DNA from: Bdellovibrionales bacterium Ga0074137
GTDB taxonomy: Bacteria > Bdellovibrionota > Bdellovibrionia > Bdellovibrionales > JAMPXM01
Assembly (NCBI GenBank): GCA_001464715.1
Contig: LNDT01000039.1
Span: forward strand, 1 to 64,000
Direction of reading: 5' to 3'
DNA: 64,000 bases
Positions 53,281 through 62,599 of this stretch are shown piece by piece (positions within the stretch are counted from its first letter, which is position 1; every line of letters begins with the position of its first letter). The notes beneath the pieces were generated by a model. The model saw nothing but the letters and a program-made list of their open reading frames with translations, made no database searches and was not told the origin of the DNA. The position numbers and the translations under genes are program-made.

Positions 53281-54287
53281 TGCCAGCTGAAACGATGATC
53301 GATGTCATTGAAGCGACCCGTGTCCTCGATGTAGAAATTCGCGGTCTCGAGAAAATGAAACAGCGACTGGCCTCTGAGCCGATGAGTTCGAGTTTCACTC
53401 GAGCGGTCGATCTGATTGCGGGCTGTTCGGGTAAACTTGTCGTTGCGGGAATGGGTAAGTCAGGTCTGATCGGTCGAAAGATTGCATCGACATTTTCATC
53501 CACCGGGACACCGTCGTTTTTTCTTCACCCTGCTGAAAGCTCTCATGGTGACATGGGCGTGATCGGAACCGGTGACGTGGTACTTGCGATCAGTTACGGC
53601 GGCGAGACACCTGAACTTGAAGCACTTCTTCGGTACGTAGGTCGCAAAGATATTCCTTTGATCGCTGTCACAGGAAAAGCTTCAAGCACTCTAGGAAAAG
53701 CCGGCGCCGTGATGCTGGACGTAAGTGTCAGCGAAGAGGCATGCCCTATGGGTCTCGCTCCGACCGCGTCGACCACGACGACTCTTGTGATGGGCGATGC
53801 TCTGGCGGTGGCAACGCTTCAGCGCAAAGGATTTAGCCGAGAACAGTACGCAGAACTTCACCCGGGCGGAACGTTGGGGCGAAAGCTCCTGACGCGTGTT
53901 TCGGACGTCATGCACACCGGTGACGCTCTCCCGCTTGTGTCGACCGAAACTCCCATGCGCGATGTTTTGTCGGTGATGACTCAAAAAGAAGTTCGCGGTA
54001 TCGCCGGTGTTCTTGATGATTCGAAAAAACTTGTAGGCGTTGTGACCGACGGTGATCTACGAAGGCGCCTGGACAAAAGTCTCAATCCACTTCAAGACAA
54101 AGCGAGTGATCTTATGTCGCGCGCTCCGAAGACGGTCGATGCGGCAGAGCTCGCAGAACGTGCATTGTTCATGATGGAGCAATTTAAAATTCAGACTCTT
54201 TTCGTCGTGAATCGTGCGTCGGAGGAGCCTTCTCGTCCTGTCGGACTTCTTCATTTACAGGACCTCTTGCACGCAAAACTTCGCTGA
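53280..54287 (+). CDS. kdsD: Arabinose-5-phosphate isomerase (KdsD/KpsF)
   Basis: 335 residues; converts ribulose-5-phosphate to arabinose-5-phosphate, the first committed step to Kdo. The SIS domain shows VVAGMGKSGLIGRKIASTFSS in sequence, then FFLHPAESSHGDMG and ISYGGETPEL; two CBS domains follow (MHTGDALPLVSTETPM, and VVTDGDLRRRLDKS). Start coupled to the pyrG stop. With kdsB it completes a small Kdo block around CTP synthase. Confidence 0.92.
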   Translation: MPAETMIDVIEATRVLDVEIRGLEKMKQRLASEPMSSSFTRAVDLIAGCSGKLVVAGMGKSGLIGRKIASTFSSTGTPSFFLHPAESSHGDMGVIGTGDVVLAISYGGETPELEALLRYVGRKDIPLIAVTGKASSTLGKAGAVMLDVSVSEEACPMGLAPTASTTTTLVMGDALAVATLQRKGFSREQYAELHPGGTLGRKLLTRVSDVMHTGDALPLVSTETPMRDVLSVMTQKEVRGIAGVLDDSKKLVGVVTDGDLRRRLDKSLNPLQDKASDLMSRAPKTVDAAELAERALFMMEQFKIQTLFVVNRASEEPSRPVGLLHLQDLLHAKLR

Positions 54288-54437
54288 TATCGAGCTGAAA
54301 ACCTGCGCGTTGAAACCGGACGTTCGGATAGGCTCGGTCTAGGGTCGGGGTTCATTAGGCTTTTCAACAGCTTACACACGGTGCCACAATGACAACCAGT
54401 CGACGTGCTCTCAAGCCGTCGAGAGTTGGGAGTCTGC

Positions 54438-55187
54438 ATGCGTGGCAAAAATCTCGTTAGCCTGTTCGTCGTGGTGATCACCACGATACTGTCGTCCGCG
54501 CCGGCGCTCGGTGAGACGATTCAATTTCCGACCGAAGAACTTGCGACCGAATCCGTGCTTCCGGTTTTCGATCAACCAGCGAGTGTTAGAAATCGCGTGG
54601 TCTCACTTTCGAAACGCATCGAGCTTGGTTTTCTTATGGGCTACGCGCTGACAGAGCCATTTTACAATCCGTTTCAGCTTGGTGGCACACTTTCTTATCA
54701 CATCAACGAAGACCACGGGATCAACATCTTCGGCACAACATTTTTAAGCGGTCTCTCGAGTGAAGCGGCACAGCTGAATCCGATTCCAGGCACGGCACCT
54801 CCGCTGAATGCGAACCTTCAGTATGCGCCAGCACCTAAGTACCTTTTGTTGGCGAGCTGGCAGTACTCCGCCTATTACGGAAAACTTTCTTTCACCAAAG
54901 ATTACGTGATGAACCTACACCTCTACGGATTGTTGGGCGCCGGCATGTACGGTATCGGCGATTCATCAAACCCCGTTGTTTCTGTTGGCCTTGGTCAGAA
55001 GTTTCATTTCACGCCGTCGCTTTCTGTGCGGTTCGATCTTCGCGCGCTTGTCTACCAGGGGCCAAACCCTGTTTCGATTCCTCTGGATAGCGCGACGACG
55101 GTTCAGCCTTCAAGTGCGTTCGAGAAAAAAATCTTTATCGAAGGTCTTTTGAATTTCGGCATCAGCTACATGCTGCCGTCTCTTTGA
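54438..55187 (+). CDS. Outer-membrane beta-barrel, first of gliding-type cluster (GltA/B-like)
   Basis: 249 residues from the ATG at 54438 (GGGAG 6-7 nt upstream), with a signal peptide ending PALGE near residue 27. The mature chain has barrel-like alternating strands (GGTLSYHINEDHGINIFGT, LSFTKDYVMNLHLYG, GLGQKFHFTPSLSVRFDLR). It resembles the outer-membrane barrel family found in Myxococcus gliding loci. It begins the plus-strand cluster that continues to the window end; the 150 nt before it should hold the promoter. Confidence 0.65.
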   Translation: MRGKNLVSLFVVVITTILSSAPALGETIQFPTEELATESVLPVFDQPASVRNRVVSLSKRIELGFLMGYALTEPFYNPFQLGGTLSYHINEDHGINIFGTTFLSGLSSEAAQLNPIPGTAPPLNANLQYAPAPKYLLLASWQYSAYYGKLSFTKDYVMNLHLYGLLGAGMYGIGDSSNPVVSVGLGQKFHFTPSLSVRFDLRALVYQGPNPVSIPLDSATTVQPSSAFEKKIFIEGLLNFGISYMLPSL

Positions 55188-55195
55188 GGTGAGTG

Positions 55196-56101
55196 ATGAA
55201 GTTAATTTCAGATACTAAAAAGCGGAATTTCTTCTCTCGCCGAAGCTTCGGAGTGATTTTTTTCGTTCTTACCATTGTGGTTTCGAATGCATCGATGGCG
55301 CAAGAAGAAGAGATCACAGAGGACGCGGCCGCCGCGACCACGCCTTCGGGCGTCTCCTCGGTACCCGGTGAAATGGATGCGATAGAGACACTTTTTGTCG
55401 GTGACCCTCAACCCAGTGATGAAGTGATCGACGACGGTCAAAAACAAAAAGCGGGACCGACCGTCACGACGAAGCAAGGCGAAGTGCAGATGAAGGACGT
55501 ATCAGATCTTACGTCGCTTTCAGAATTTAAGGACATCGCCGTTATTCAAAAAAGATTTCTTCCAAAGACGGGTCGCTTCGAGGGATTTGGTGGACTCAAT
55601 GGACTTCTCAACGACAAGTTTTTCGTAAGTTTTGGACTCAGTGGTCGCTTGGCCTATTTCTTCAACGAGCGCTGGGCGATTGAAGGATTGGGGATGATTT
55701 TCGCCACTGGCGAAAAAGATGTGACGAAGGATCTCTACAAACGCGGAATTCGGACGACGAACTTTGTTTCGCCGACCAGCTACTACGGGGTCGATGTGAA
55801 GTGGACGCCGGTCTACGGAAAAATGTCGTTCGTGAATCGTAAGATCACTCCGTTTGATCTTTATTTCTCCGCAGGTGCCGGGATGACAAACACGAACCAG
55901 GGTGGCGCGGAGCCTACGATTCATCTTGGAACCGGACAGATTTTTGCGCTGACGAAGTCGGCCGCGATTCGCTGGGACTTCTCTTGGAACTTCTACAGCG
56001 CTACGTCGGGTGTCGCGGGTGCTAAGCAAAATTCGACATACAACAATTTGTTCATAACTGTGGGCGCGAGCTTCTTCTTTCCGGAGGCAACATACCGATG
56101 A
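55196..56101 (+). CDS. Outer-membrane beta-barrel, second of pair
   Basis: 301 residues from the ATG at 55196 (GAGG upstream), signal peptide ending ASMAQ. An acidic low-complexity stretch (residues 35-95) precedes a barrel domain similar in layout to its neighbour (FGLSGRLAYFFNERWAIEG, YGKMSFVNRKITPFDLYF, HLGTGQIFALTKSAAIRWD). Its stop overlaps the next gene (ATGA). The paired barrels recall GltA and GltB of Myxococcus. Confidence 0.65.
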   Translation: MKLISDTKKRNFFSRRSFGVIFFVLTIVVSNASMAQEEEITEDAAAATTPSGVSSVPGEMDAIETLFVGDPQPSDEVIDDGQKQKAGPTVTTKQGEVQMKDVSDLTSLSEFKDIAVIQKRFLPKTGRFEGFGGLNGLLNDKFFVSFGLSGRLAYFFNERWAIEGLGMIFATGEKDVTKDLYKRGIRTTNFVSPTSYYGVDVKWTPVYGKMSFVNRKITPFDLYFSAGAGMTNTNQGGAEPTIHLGTGQIFALTKSAAIRWDFSWNFYSATSGVAGAKQNSTYNNLFITVGASFFFPEATYR

Positions 56102-58047
56102 CAAGAAAATCCCTCACACCTTATTTGATGGCATCTGTCGGAACAGTCATCCCCTGTGTACTGACAACTCTGGTCGCGATAGTTCCCGCATCGACGCCAG
56201 TCTTTGCTGCGCCAACAGGAATCGGCGCGGGCGTCTTGAGTCCGTCGGCCGGTGGTCTTGATCTGACCGAAGGAGCGGCGGTGGATCCTCGATCACTTGA
56301 AACCGTGCTTTCCTTGGTTAACGAAATCGATAAACTTTCGGAACTCGAGCCGATGATCGACACAGGGATCGTCTCTCAAGACAAAGATGCTGAAGCCGTC
56401 GCATCAGACGACTTTGAATTCGGCGAGCTTTTGGCTCAGTCTGGTTCCAGCGCTCAGCAAAAAAAACGTCGTGTTGCTCCCAAGAAAAAAACTGGAACTG
56501 TCCGACCTCGAGCAAAAACGGGAACCGCGGTCAGAGCGACGGCTCCTCGTCCCAAGGCCAACGCCGTTCAGAGAGAAGAAGACCGGGGCCGTCAGGCGGT
56601 CCGCCGCAATGACTACTTCGAAGCTTCAAAGATATTCTTTGGTCTCTTGGACCGAGAGAAGAATCCGGCGCGCCTTCTTCAGATCCGATTTATCTTAGGC
56701 CGCACGCTGCAAGAATTGAAACTTCATCAGGTCGCGGCTTTCCCGTATTACGAAATCATTCGGTCCGAAGGAAAGACGAATCCGAAAAACCGCTACGTCA
56801 GGCAGGCCCTTGAGCGCTTGACCGTGGCGGGGGATTCGTTGGAGAGCGATATTCTTCTGAATTACGCTGTGAAGCAGATCAATGAAGAAGATTTCCCGGC
56901 GGCCAACCGGGATATGCTTTACTTCCGTCGTGGCGAAGTTCGGTACCGAGATCGAAACTTTATTGAAGCGGCCCGCGAGCTCAACCGCGTGCGTTCGAGC
57001 TCTGGTTTTTATAACCGCGCTCGCTACCAGCTGGCGCTTTCGTTGGTGGAAGCTAACCAGCTAGAAAAAGCCGAGCAAGTCTTCGCAGCGTTGGCCGAGA
57101 CAAGTTCTGACGCTGGTATAACGAATAAGAGCCGAGTTAATGCGATGATGGGTCGCGCGCGAACTTTGTATCAGCGAAAAATGTACGCCGATGCGATTGA
57201 AGCGTATCGTGAAATTCCACGCGATACGGAGCAGTGGCATGATTCGCTTTTTGAATCCACGTGGGCTCTTTTGCAAGACGGTCGTTTCCGGTCGGCGCTC
57301 TCGAACTTTCACTCGCTCCATTCCCCTTTTTATGACGAATTTTATCAGCCAGAGTCGCTGCTGCTTCGTTCGATCGTCTATCACTACATCTGTCGATACG
57401 ACGAGATGGAGACGACACTGAGCCTCTTTGAAAGAGTGTATGGTCCTGTGCAAAAGGATCTGCGGGCGACGTTGATGTCGTCGTCACCAAGTTCATCGAT
57501 TTCGCTTTACCGCGAGATAAGAAAAATCGATGAGAGCTTTGATGAGCTCAAAAAAGTCGGCAAAAAAAGTCGCCAGATCCAGATCCCCTTTCTGGTCGCA
57601 CGCCAAGTTCTTCGCGAGGGCGATGTCCGACGGTCGATGGCCTATATCCGAAATCTTGAAGCGGAACTTCGCCGAATTCAAAGCTCACCGGCCACATGGC
57701 GAGACTCTCGGGTCGGTCGCTATGCGAAGCGAGTTGTCGAACGCCGTATGGGGACAACGCAGGTTGTAACCGGTCGATTGATTCGACGTCATTTGGAGCG
57801 CATTCAAACAGACCTTTCAGGACATTTCGAGCAGGCAAGCTTGGTTCGCTTGGATATGTTGTCTGGCAAAAAAGAAGCCGTGAAAAAAGAGATTGCCGGC
57901 AAGGGCTTGATCCGAGATCAGGTCGGCGATCAGCAAGATCGAAGTTTCTTTATTCAGAATGGTTACGACTATTGGCCGTTCCAGGGTGAATTCTGGCTCG
58001 ATGAAATCGGGAACTATCATTACCTCGGTGTGAAGGCTTGCGAGTAA
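56098..58047 (+). CDS. Secreted TPR protein of the gliding-type cluster
   Basis: 649 residues with a signal peptide (TVIPCVLTTLVAIVPASTP). After a basic linker (KKRRVAPKKKTGTVRPRAK), degenerate TPR-type helical pairs run through most of the length (YFEASKIFFGLLDREKNPA, YADAIEAYREIPRDTEQW). Periplasmic TPR proteins are a mark of Glt-type machines, where they connect the outer-membrane barrels to the inner-membrane motor. It is coupled to the barrel gene upstream and 3 nt from the large TPR gene downstream. Confidence 0.7.
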   Translation: MTRKSLTPYLMASVGTVIPCVLTTLVAIVPASTPVFAAPTGIGAGVLSPSAGGLDLTEGAAVDPRSLETVLSLVNEIDKLSELEPMIDTGIVSQDKDAEAVASDDFEFGELLAQSGSSAQQKKRRVAPKKKTGTVRPRAKTGTAVRATAPRPKANAVQREEDRGRQAVRRNDYFEASKIFFGLLDREKNPARLLQIRFILGRTLQELKLHQVAAFPYYEIIRSEGKTNPKNRYVRQALERLTVAGDSLESDILLNYAVKQINEEDFPAANRDMLYFRRGEVRYRDRNFIEAARELNRVRSSSGFYNRARYQLALSLVEANQLEKAEQVFAALAETSSDAGITNKSRVNAMMGRARTLYQRKMYADAIEAYREIPRDTEQWHDSLFESTWALLQDGRFRSALSNFHSLHSPFYDEFYQPESLLLRSIVYHYICRYDEMETTLSLFERVYGPVQKDLRATLMSSSPSSSISLYREIRKIDESFDELKKVGKKSRQIQIPFLVARQVLREGDVRRSMAYIRNLEAELRRIQSSPATWRDSRVGRYAKRVVERRMGTTQVVTGRLIRRHLERIQTDLSGHFEQASLVRLDMLSGKKEAVKKEIAGKGLIRDQVGDQQDRSFFIQNGYDYWPFQGEFWLDEIGNYHYLGVKACE

Positions 58048-58050
58048 ATT

Positions 58051-61000
58051 ATGAACTTTAATTTGTCTTCGAAATTTGCGGCCGTGTCTTTACCACTTAT
58101 GGTGGCGACAAGCCTCGCGGCGTCCGTACTTGCGTCTTTACCGGTCGAGGCTTCGCCTCAGTCAGCCGTTGATTCGTCGGGATCGTCGCGGCGGGAGTCG
58201 GCCGCGGACACTCGTAAACGAAAAAAGACCGCAAAGAAGGCGCCGGCCAAAGCTGTTCGTAGCAAGGTTCCGGTCTCAAGTGGACCGGTCAATGCGAAAA
58301 GTTCCATCGGTGGAAGTCTAAAGAGATCAGCTCTCCCGCAGTCAAGAGCGCTTGAAGTTCCTGCTCCTAGCAAAACAAGAAGCATGGGTACTGTAAAGCC
58401 ACCTCGATCAAACTCGTTTTTGGATTCAGATACAAAAGAAGCCCAGTACGAAAAGTTACTGGATCAAGAAATTCGGGCTCTTTTCAAACTCTCTCAGCAG
58501 ACGAAAAAAAGTGCCAATCGGGGTGAGATTTGGCTTCGACTGGCCGAGCGCTATGTTGAAAAGGCGCGTCTTGTGGAATTTCGGATTCAAAATGAATACG
58601 ACCGGAAAGTAAAAGACTTCCTCGACAAGAAAACCAAGATCAAGCCGAAGCTTGATTCAAGCATCACTCGTGAATACAGTCGGAAAGCCATTCAGCTTTA
58701 CGATTGGTTCGTTAAGGACTTTCCCAACGACTCAAAGATCGATCAAGCGCTGTTCTTTCTTGGGTACAATCACTTCGAACTTGGAAATACAAAACAGGGC
58801 GAAGACTTTTATCGACAGCTTGTTACACGATTTCCCGACAGCGTCTACGTGACCGAGTCCCATTTCGCACTCGGAGAATTCTATTTTGAGAACGAGAATT
58901 GGCGCCAAGCTTTCTCGAACTATCAGAAGGTTATCCAAGCGAAGCGGGCCCGCCTGGCTTCGTTTGCGTACTACAAAGGTGCATGGTGTTTGTATCGCCT
59001 AAGTCGGACTCCCGACGCGCTTAAGTATTTAGAGCGAGTCATTCGAATGAGCAAAGCGGCGGATGCTGCGGCCAACGTGGCCGGCCAAAAATCAATCAAT
59101 CGCATTCGCTTAGCGATCGAAGCGTTGAAGGACTACGTTCCATTCTATTCAGAAGTGGGAACCGTTGACCGCGCCTACGCTGACTTCTTGCGCGTCTCGG
59201 GTGACGAGCGAGCCGCTATGCAGATGCTTGAAAAGTACGCCTATATCACAGCGGACCAAGGTGCACGACGAACAGCGGCCCAAATTTTTAGACAGCTGAT
59301 TGAATTTGCACCGACGGGCGAACGAGCGGCCGAGTATCAGTATCAAATCGTACTCTCATTCGTTGCCGCCGATGCTCGTGAATTCCGACGGCAGCTTGAA
59401 ATCTGGCTTCAGAACTTTGGTTCGGACTCACTTTGGGCTCAAGAAAACAAAAAGAATCCAAAGCTTGTGACGGATGTTTATCGTCTTCAGGAAACGACTC
59501 TTCGAAACCATGTTCTTCAGCTGCATCAAACGGCGCAGAACTCGAGGGCCAAGTTTTCGCAGGACGCAGCTCATAGCGGCTACAACCTATATTCGAAACA
59601 CTTTCCCGACTCGCCACAGATCTACGAGATGCAGTTTTTCCACGCAGAACTGTTGTTCGATATGGGGCGTTTTTCGGATGCTGCACGACTTTATGTGTAC
59701 GCTGCGGATCGCGACTTAAAGGGACAATATAAAGAGAAGGCATTGCTCAATGCCGTTCTTGCTTTCGAAAAAGATCTTCCTTCGGCCCAAGAGATCGATG
59801 CGAAACGAGGAAAAGATTTAGGCAAAATTCCGTTTGATCCTGCGGTTGAGCAATTTGAACGTGCGGCAGTTAAATACATCGCAGCTTTTCCAAAAGGTGA
59901 AAAGGTCGGCGATATCGAGCGTCGATTGGGTGTTATCTACTATAGCTATAACCAGTTCGATCAAGCGATACCGATTTTCGAGAAGACTCTCTATGCCAAT
60001 CCGGCGTCTGAAAACGGAGAGATCGCTGGAAACCTTATTCTTGATATCTACAAACTCAAAGACGACATCGTAGGGTTTGCCGACAAAGGCCAAGCGTTTT
60101 TGGCCAACCCGAAAATCGCGAATTCGAAATTTGGCGGGCAGGTTCGAAAGCTGATGGAAAAAGCGAGCTACGCGAAGGCTGAAAAGCTTGCGGCTACGGG
60201 TGATATGGCGACGGCCGGCCGCGAGTTTGAAACTTATGCGGGCGTCTCAAAAGATCCCGAACTTGTCCTCGCTGCGCGATTTAAGGCTGCGACGAGCTTT
60301 GAAAAAGCTGGTGAGCTTTCTTCGGCGGCAAAGAACTATCAGTTTGTGATCGCGGCGCCCGGAAAAGACGCTCGCACCAAAACCTTGCAGAACGATGCGA
60401 GAAACGCGTTGGCAAAAATCTATCAGCAGTCAGGCCAGCTTGATATGGCGGCCAAGCAGTACGCTTTGTTTGCCGAGTCCAACTCAAAAGATCAGCGTGC
60501 TGTGAATGGATTCTTCAATGCAGCCGTCATTTGGGATGGCCTTGGGAATCCGAATGAGGCGAGTGCCAACTACGAACTCTATCGAAGAAATTCGAAGCGT
60601 GCCGACCGGGTCGACACATTGTTTCTTGAGGCTGAGATGTGGCGCCGACGAAATCTCGAGAAGCGAGCCATTCAGTACTACAAACTTTATCTCGATAGCG
60701 GCTCTGCCACGGCCGAGCGCGCGATTGAATCAACCTTCCGAATTGCCGATTACGACCGCCGCAATGGCAACTTCACCAAGTCGATGCAGGGGTACAGCAG
60801 TGTCATGAGGCTCCATAAAAACGCACCACCGCTGGCTCGCGAGTCGACGGTGCGGTTCTTGGCAGAAGCGCGGTTTGAGATTGCGCAGCCTTCTCGTGCA
60901 GAACTGGCCGCGATCAAATTTGGTACGACCGACAAATCTCAGGGTGTCGCTGCGACGCAAGTGCAGGCCGGCGTGAAAAAGTACGTCGACCAAATGAAAG

Positions 61001-61344
61001 AAGTCATTCGTCTTGATTATGGACCTGTGATTGTGGCTGCCCTTGCAAGCACGGGACAGGTTTACGATATGCTGGCGCAGAAGTTTGAAAAAATTCAGCC
61101 GCCATCAGGCCTCACGGGCGAAGATGCAGAAAAATACCGCGAACTGATTAAAGTTGAAGCCAACCGTTTTAAAACGGAAGCTAGAACTTCGTACCAAGCC
61201 GCGGTCGACCGGTCTTTAGAATTTGAAACCTACGGAACCTGGACCCGGGCTGCGCGCGCCGGACTTTCATTCTACGACGCGAAGTACTCGGACGCTGGAG
61301 ATATTGCAGTAGATAGCAATGCGGGCGACTGGATGGGGTTATGA
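58051..61344 (+). CDS. Large secreted TPR protein of the gliding-type cluster
   Basis: 1097 residues. Signal peptide (LVATSLAASVLASLP-like), then a basic Ser/Lys-rich stretch to about residue 120. At least ten TPR-like units follow, for example KIDQALFFLGYNHFELGNTK, YNQFDQAIPIFEKTLYANP and LEKRAIQYYKLYLDSGSAT. A tail of about 120 residues is different. Size and position fit the long TPR proteins of Bdellovibrio/Myxococcus gliding loci. Stop and next start overlap (ATGATGA). Confidence 0.72.
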   Translation: MNFNLSSKFAAVSLPLMVATSLAASVLASLPVEASPQSAVDSSGSSRRESAADTRKRKKTAKKAPAKAVRSKVPVSSGPVNAKSSIGGSLKRSALPQSRALEVPAPSKTRSMGTVKPPRSNSFLDSDTKEAQYEKLLDQEIRALFKLSQQTKKSANRGEIWLRLAERYVEKARLVEFRIQNEYDRKVKDFLDKKTKIKPKLDSSITREYSRKAIQLYDWFVKDFPNDSKIDQALFFLGYNHFELGNTKQGEDFYRQLVTRFPDSVYVTESHFALGEFYFENENWRQAFSNYQKVIQAKRARLASFAYYKGAWCLYRLSRTPDALKYLERVIRMSKAADAAANVAGQKSINRIRLAIEALKDYVPFYSEVGTVDRAYADFLRVSGDERAAMQMLEKYAYITADQGARRTAAQIFRQLIEFAPTGERAAEYQYQIVLSFVAADAREFRRQLEIWLQNFGSDSLWAQENKKNPKLVTDVYRLQETTLRNHVLQLHQTAQNSRAKFSQDAAHSGYNLYSKHFPDSPQIYEMQFFHAELLFDMGRFSDAARLYVYAADRDLKGQYKEKALLNAVLAFEKDLPSAQEIDAKRGKDLGKIPFDPAVEQFERAAVKYIAAFPKGEKVGDIERRLGVIYYSYNQFDQAIPIFEKTLYANPASENGEIAGNLILDIYKLKDDIVGFADKGQAFLANPKIANSKFGGQVRKLMEKASYAKAEKLAATGDMATAGREFETYAGVSKDPELVLAARFKAATSFEKAGELSSAAKNYQFVIAAPGKDARTKTLQNDARNALAKIYQQSGQLDMAAKQYALFAESNSKDQRAVNGFFNAAVIWDGLGNPNEASANYELYRRNSKRADRVDTLFLEAEMWRRRNLEKRAIQYYKLYLDSGSATAERAIESTFRIADYDRRNGNFTKSMQGYSSVMRLHKNAPPLARESTVRFLAEARFEIAQPSRAELAAIKFGTTDKSQGVAATQVQAGVKKYVDQMKEVIRLDYGPVIVAALASTGQVYDMLAQKFEKIQPPSGLTGEDAEKYRELIKVEANRFKTEARTSYQAAVDRSLEFETYGTWTRAARAGLSFYDAKYSDAGDIAVDSNAGDWMGL

Positions 61345-62225
61345 TGAAGTATCTCAGATTTTCTTTCGTCCCCGTCGGCCTCGGTCTTTTTATCGGGTGC
61401 TCATCCGGACCTAAAACGGAGCCGACCGTTGCTCCCGGAGGGTCGACAAGATCCAGCGGCGTTGTTCCCACGCCCTCAGGGGGCGATTCTGGTTCAGGCA
61501 GCGCAACCGCAAGCGGGACGGTCGTCGGCGGCGATGGACGAATGATCGATGCGAAGTATGCGAACCTTTCGCAGGCTCTTCGAACAAATCAGGCGCAAAA
61601 GGTCCAAGAAGAAGCAGCACGGGTTCTGGTCTCAAATCCCGATGACCCGGTCGTCTTGAACGCACTTGCGATGTGGAACTTTCGACAGAAAAAGGTTGGT
61701 GCGGCAAAGCTTCTCTTACTTCGTGCTATAGAAAAAGGCGAGCCGAGAGCTTCGATTCTGAATAACTATGGTCTGACTCTGCTGGCCGAGGGCGACGAAT
61801 TGGCGGCCGTCGAGCAATTCAAGAAAGCGCTTCGTCTCGACGAAAGTCACGCGGAGGCCAACGCCAATCTCGGGGCTCACTACGCAAAAGGTGGCGATTG
61901 GAAGAAAGCACTTCCGCGGCTTGAGGCTGCGTGGAATGCGGGCCGACAAGATGTCACCATCGCCAACAATTACGCTTTGGCTTTGAAGGGCGAGGGCGAA
62001 TTCGAAAAGGCACGAAAAGTTTTTGAAGAGACAATAAAGCGTAACAATAAAGATCCAATCCTCTTGCTGAATTATGCAGCTCTCCTCATAGACAACTTAA
62101 ACAGGCCCAAAGAAGGGCTGCCGCTTGTTTACCGAGTGAAGTTCCTTGAGACTGAGAGGAAGGATGTTCTTACGCGCGCAAATCAACTCGAACGAAAAGC
62201 AGCGAGTAGCAGTTCGGCACCCTGA
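61341..62225 (+). CDS. TPR lipoprotein, GltE/AglT-like
   Basis: 294 residues with a lipobox LFIGC near residues 16-20. After a Ser/Gly/Thr linker come four to five good TPR repeats (NNYGLTLLAEGDELAAVEQF, LGAHYAKGGDWKKALPRLE, NNYALALKGEGEFEKARKVF). A short TPR lipoprotein beside paired barrels matches GltE (AglT) of Myxococcus, which is anchored in the outer membrane. Orthology is inferred from context. Confidence 0.7.
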   Translation: MMKYLRFSFVPVGLGLFIGCSSGPKTEPTVAPGGSTRSSGVVPTPSGGDSGSGSATASGTVVGGDGRMIDAKYANLSQALRTNQAQKVQEEAARVLVSNPDDPVVLNALAMWNFRQKKVGAAKLLLLRAIEKGEPRASILNNYGLTLLAEGDELAAVEQFKKALRLDESHAEANANLGAHYAKGGDWKKALPRLEAAWNAGRQDVTIANNYALALKGEGEFEKARKVFEETIKRNNKDPILLLNYAALLIDNLNRPKEGLPLVYRVKFLETERKDVLTRANQLERKAASSSSAP

Positions 62226-62257
62226 TCTCGAAGGCGGGCAACTTGTTAGATTTCTTT

Positions 62258-62599
62258 ATGGATCATAAATTCAACTCAGTTTTTGGATCGCCTCGGATCT
62301 TAGCGGTGATAAGCACTTTGCTGCTGTCGCTCACGCCGGCTCTTGCGCTGTCGCAGGAAACTTCATCTGCAGGAGCGAGCGGAAAAACTCCGAAACGAAC
62401 CACAATTAATTTTGAAGATCAGTTGATTGAAGGTCGCACTCAAAAGCCGGAGCTTTTTGTTCTGCTTCAAAATCGAATGAATAACTCGCGACGACTTTTC
62501 AAACTTCGAGAAAACTTTTTACCTGAGATGAGAAAAACAGCTGAAGACGTCGGTCGGGCTGAAAGCAACGTTCGTGGAAACGCGGAGCCTGCAAGATGA
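62258..62599 (+). CDS. Small secreted protein of the gliding-type cluster
   Basis: 113 residues from the ATG at 62258; a TTG at 62243 is an alternative start. Signal peptide (LAVISTLLLSLTPALALSQE), then TINFEDQLIEG, PELFVLLQNR and LFKLRENFLPEMRKT. I recall short proteins of this type beside gliding genes in Bdellovibrio and Myxococcus but cannot name it safely. Its stop overlaps the start of the FHA protein (ATGA). Confidence 0.6.
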   Translation: MDHKFNSVFGSPRILAVISTLLLSLTPALALSQETSSAGASGKTPKRTTINFEDQLIEGRTQKPELFVLLQNRMNNSRRLFKLRENFLPEMRKTAEDVGRAESNVRGNAEPAR

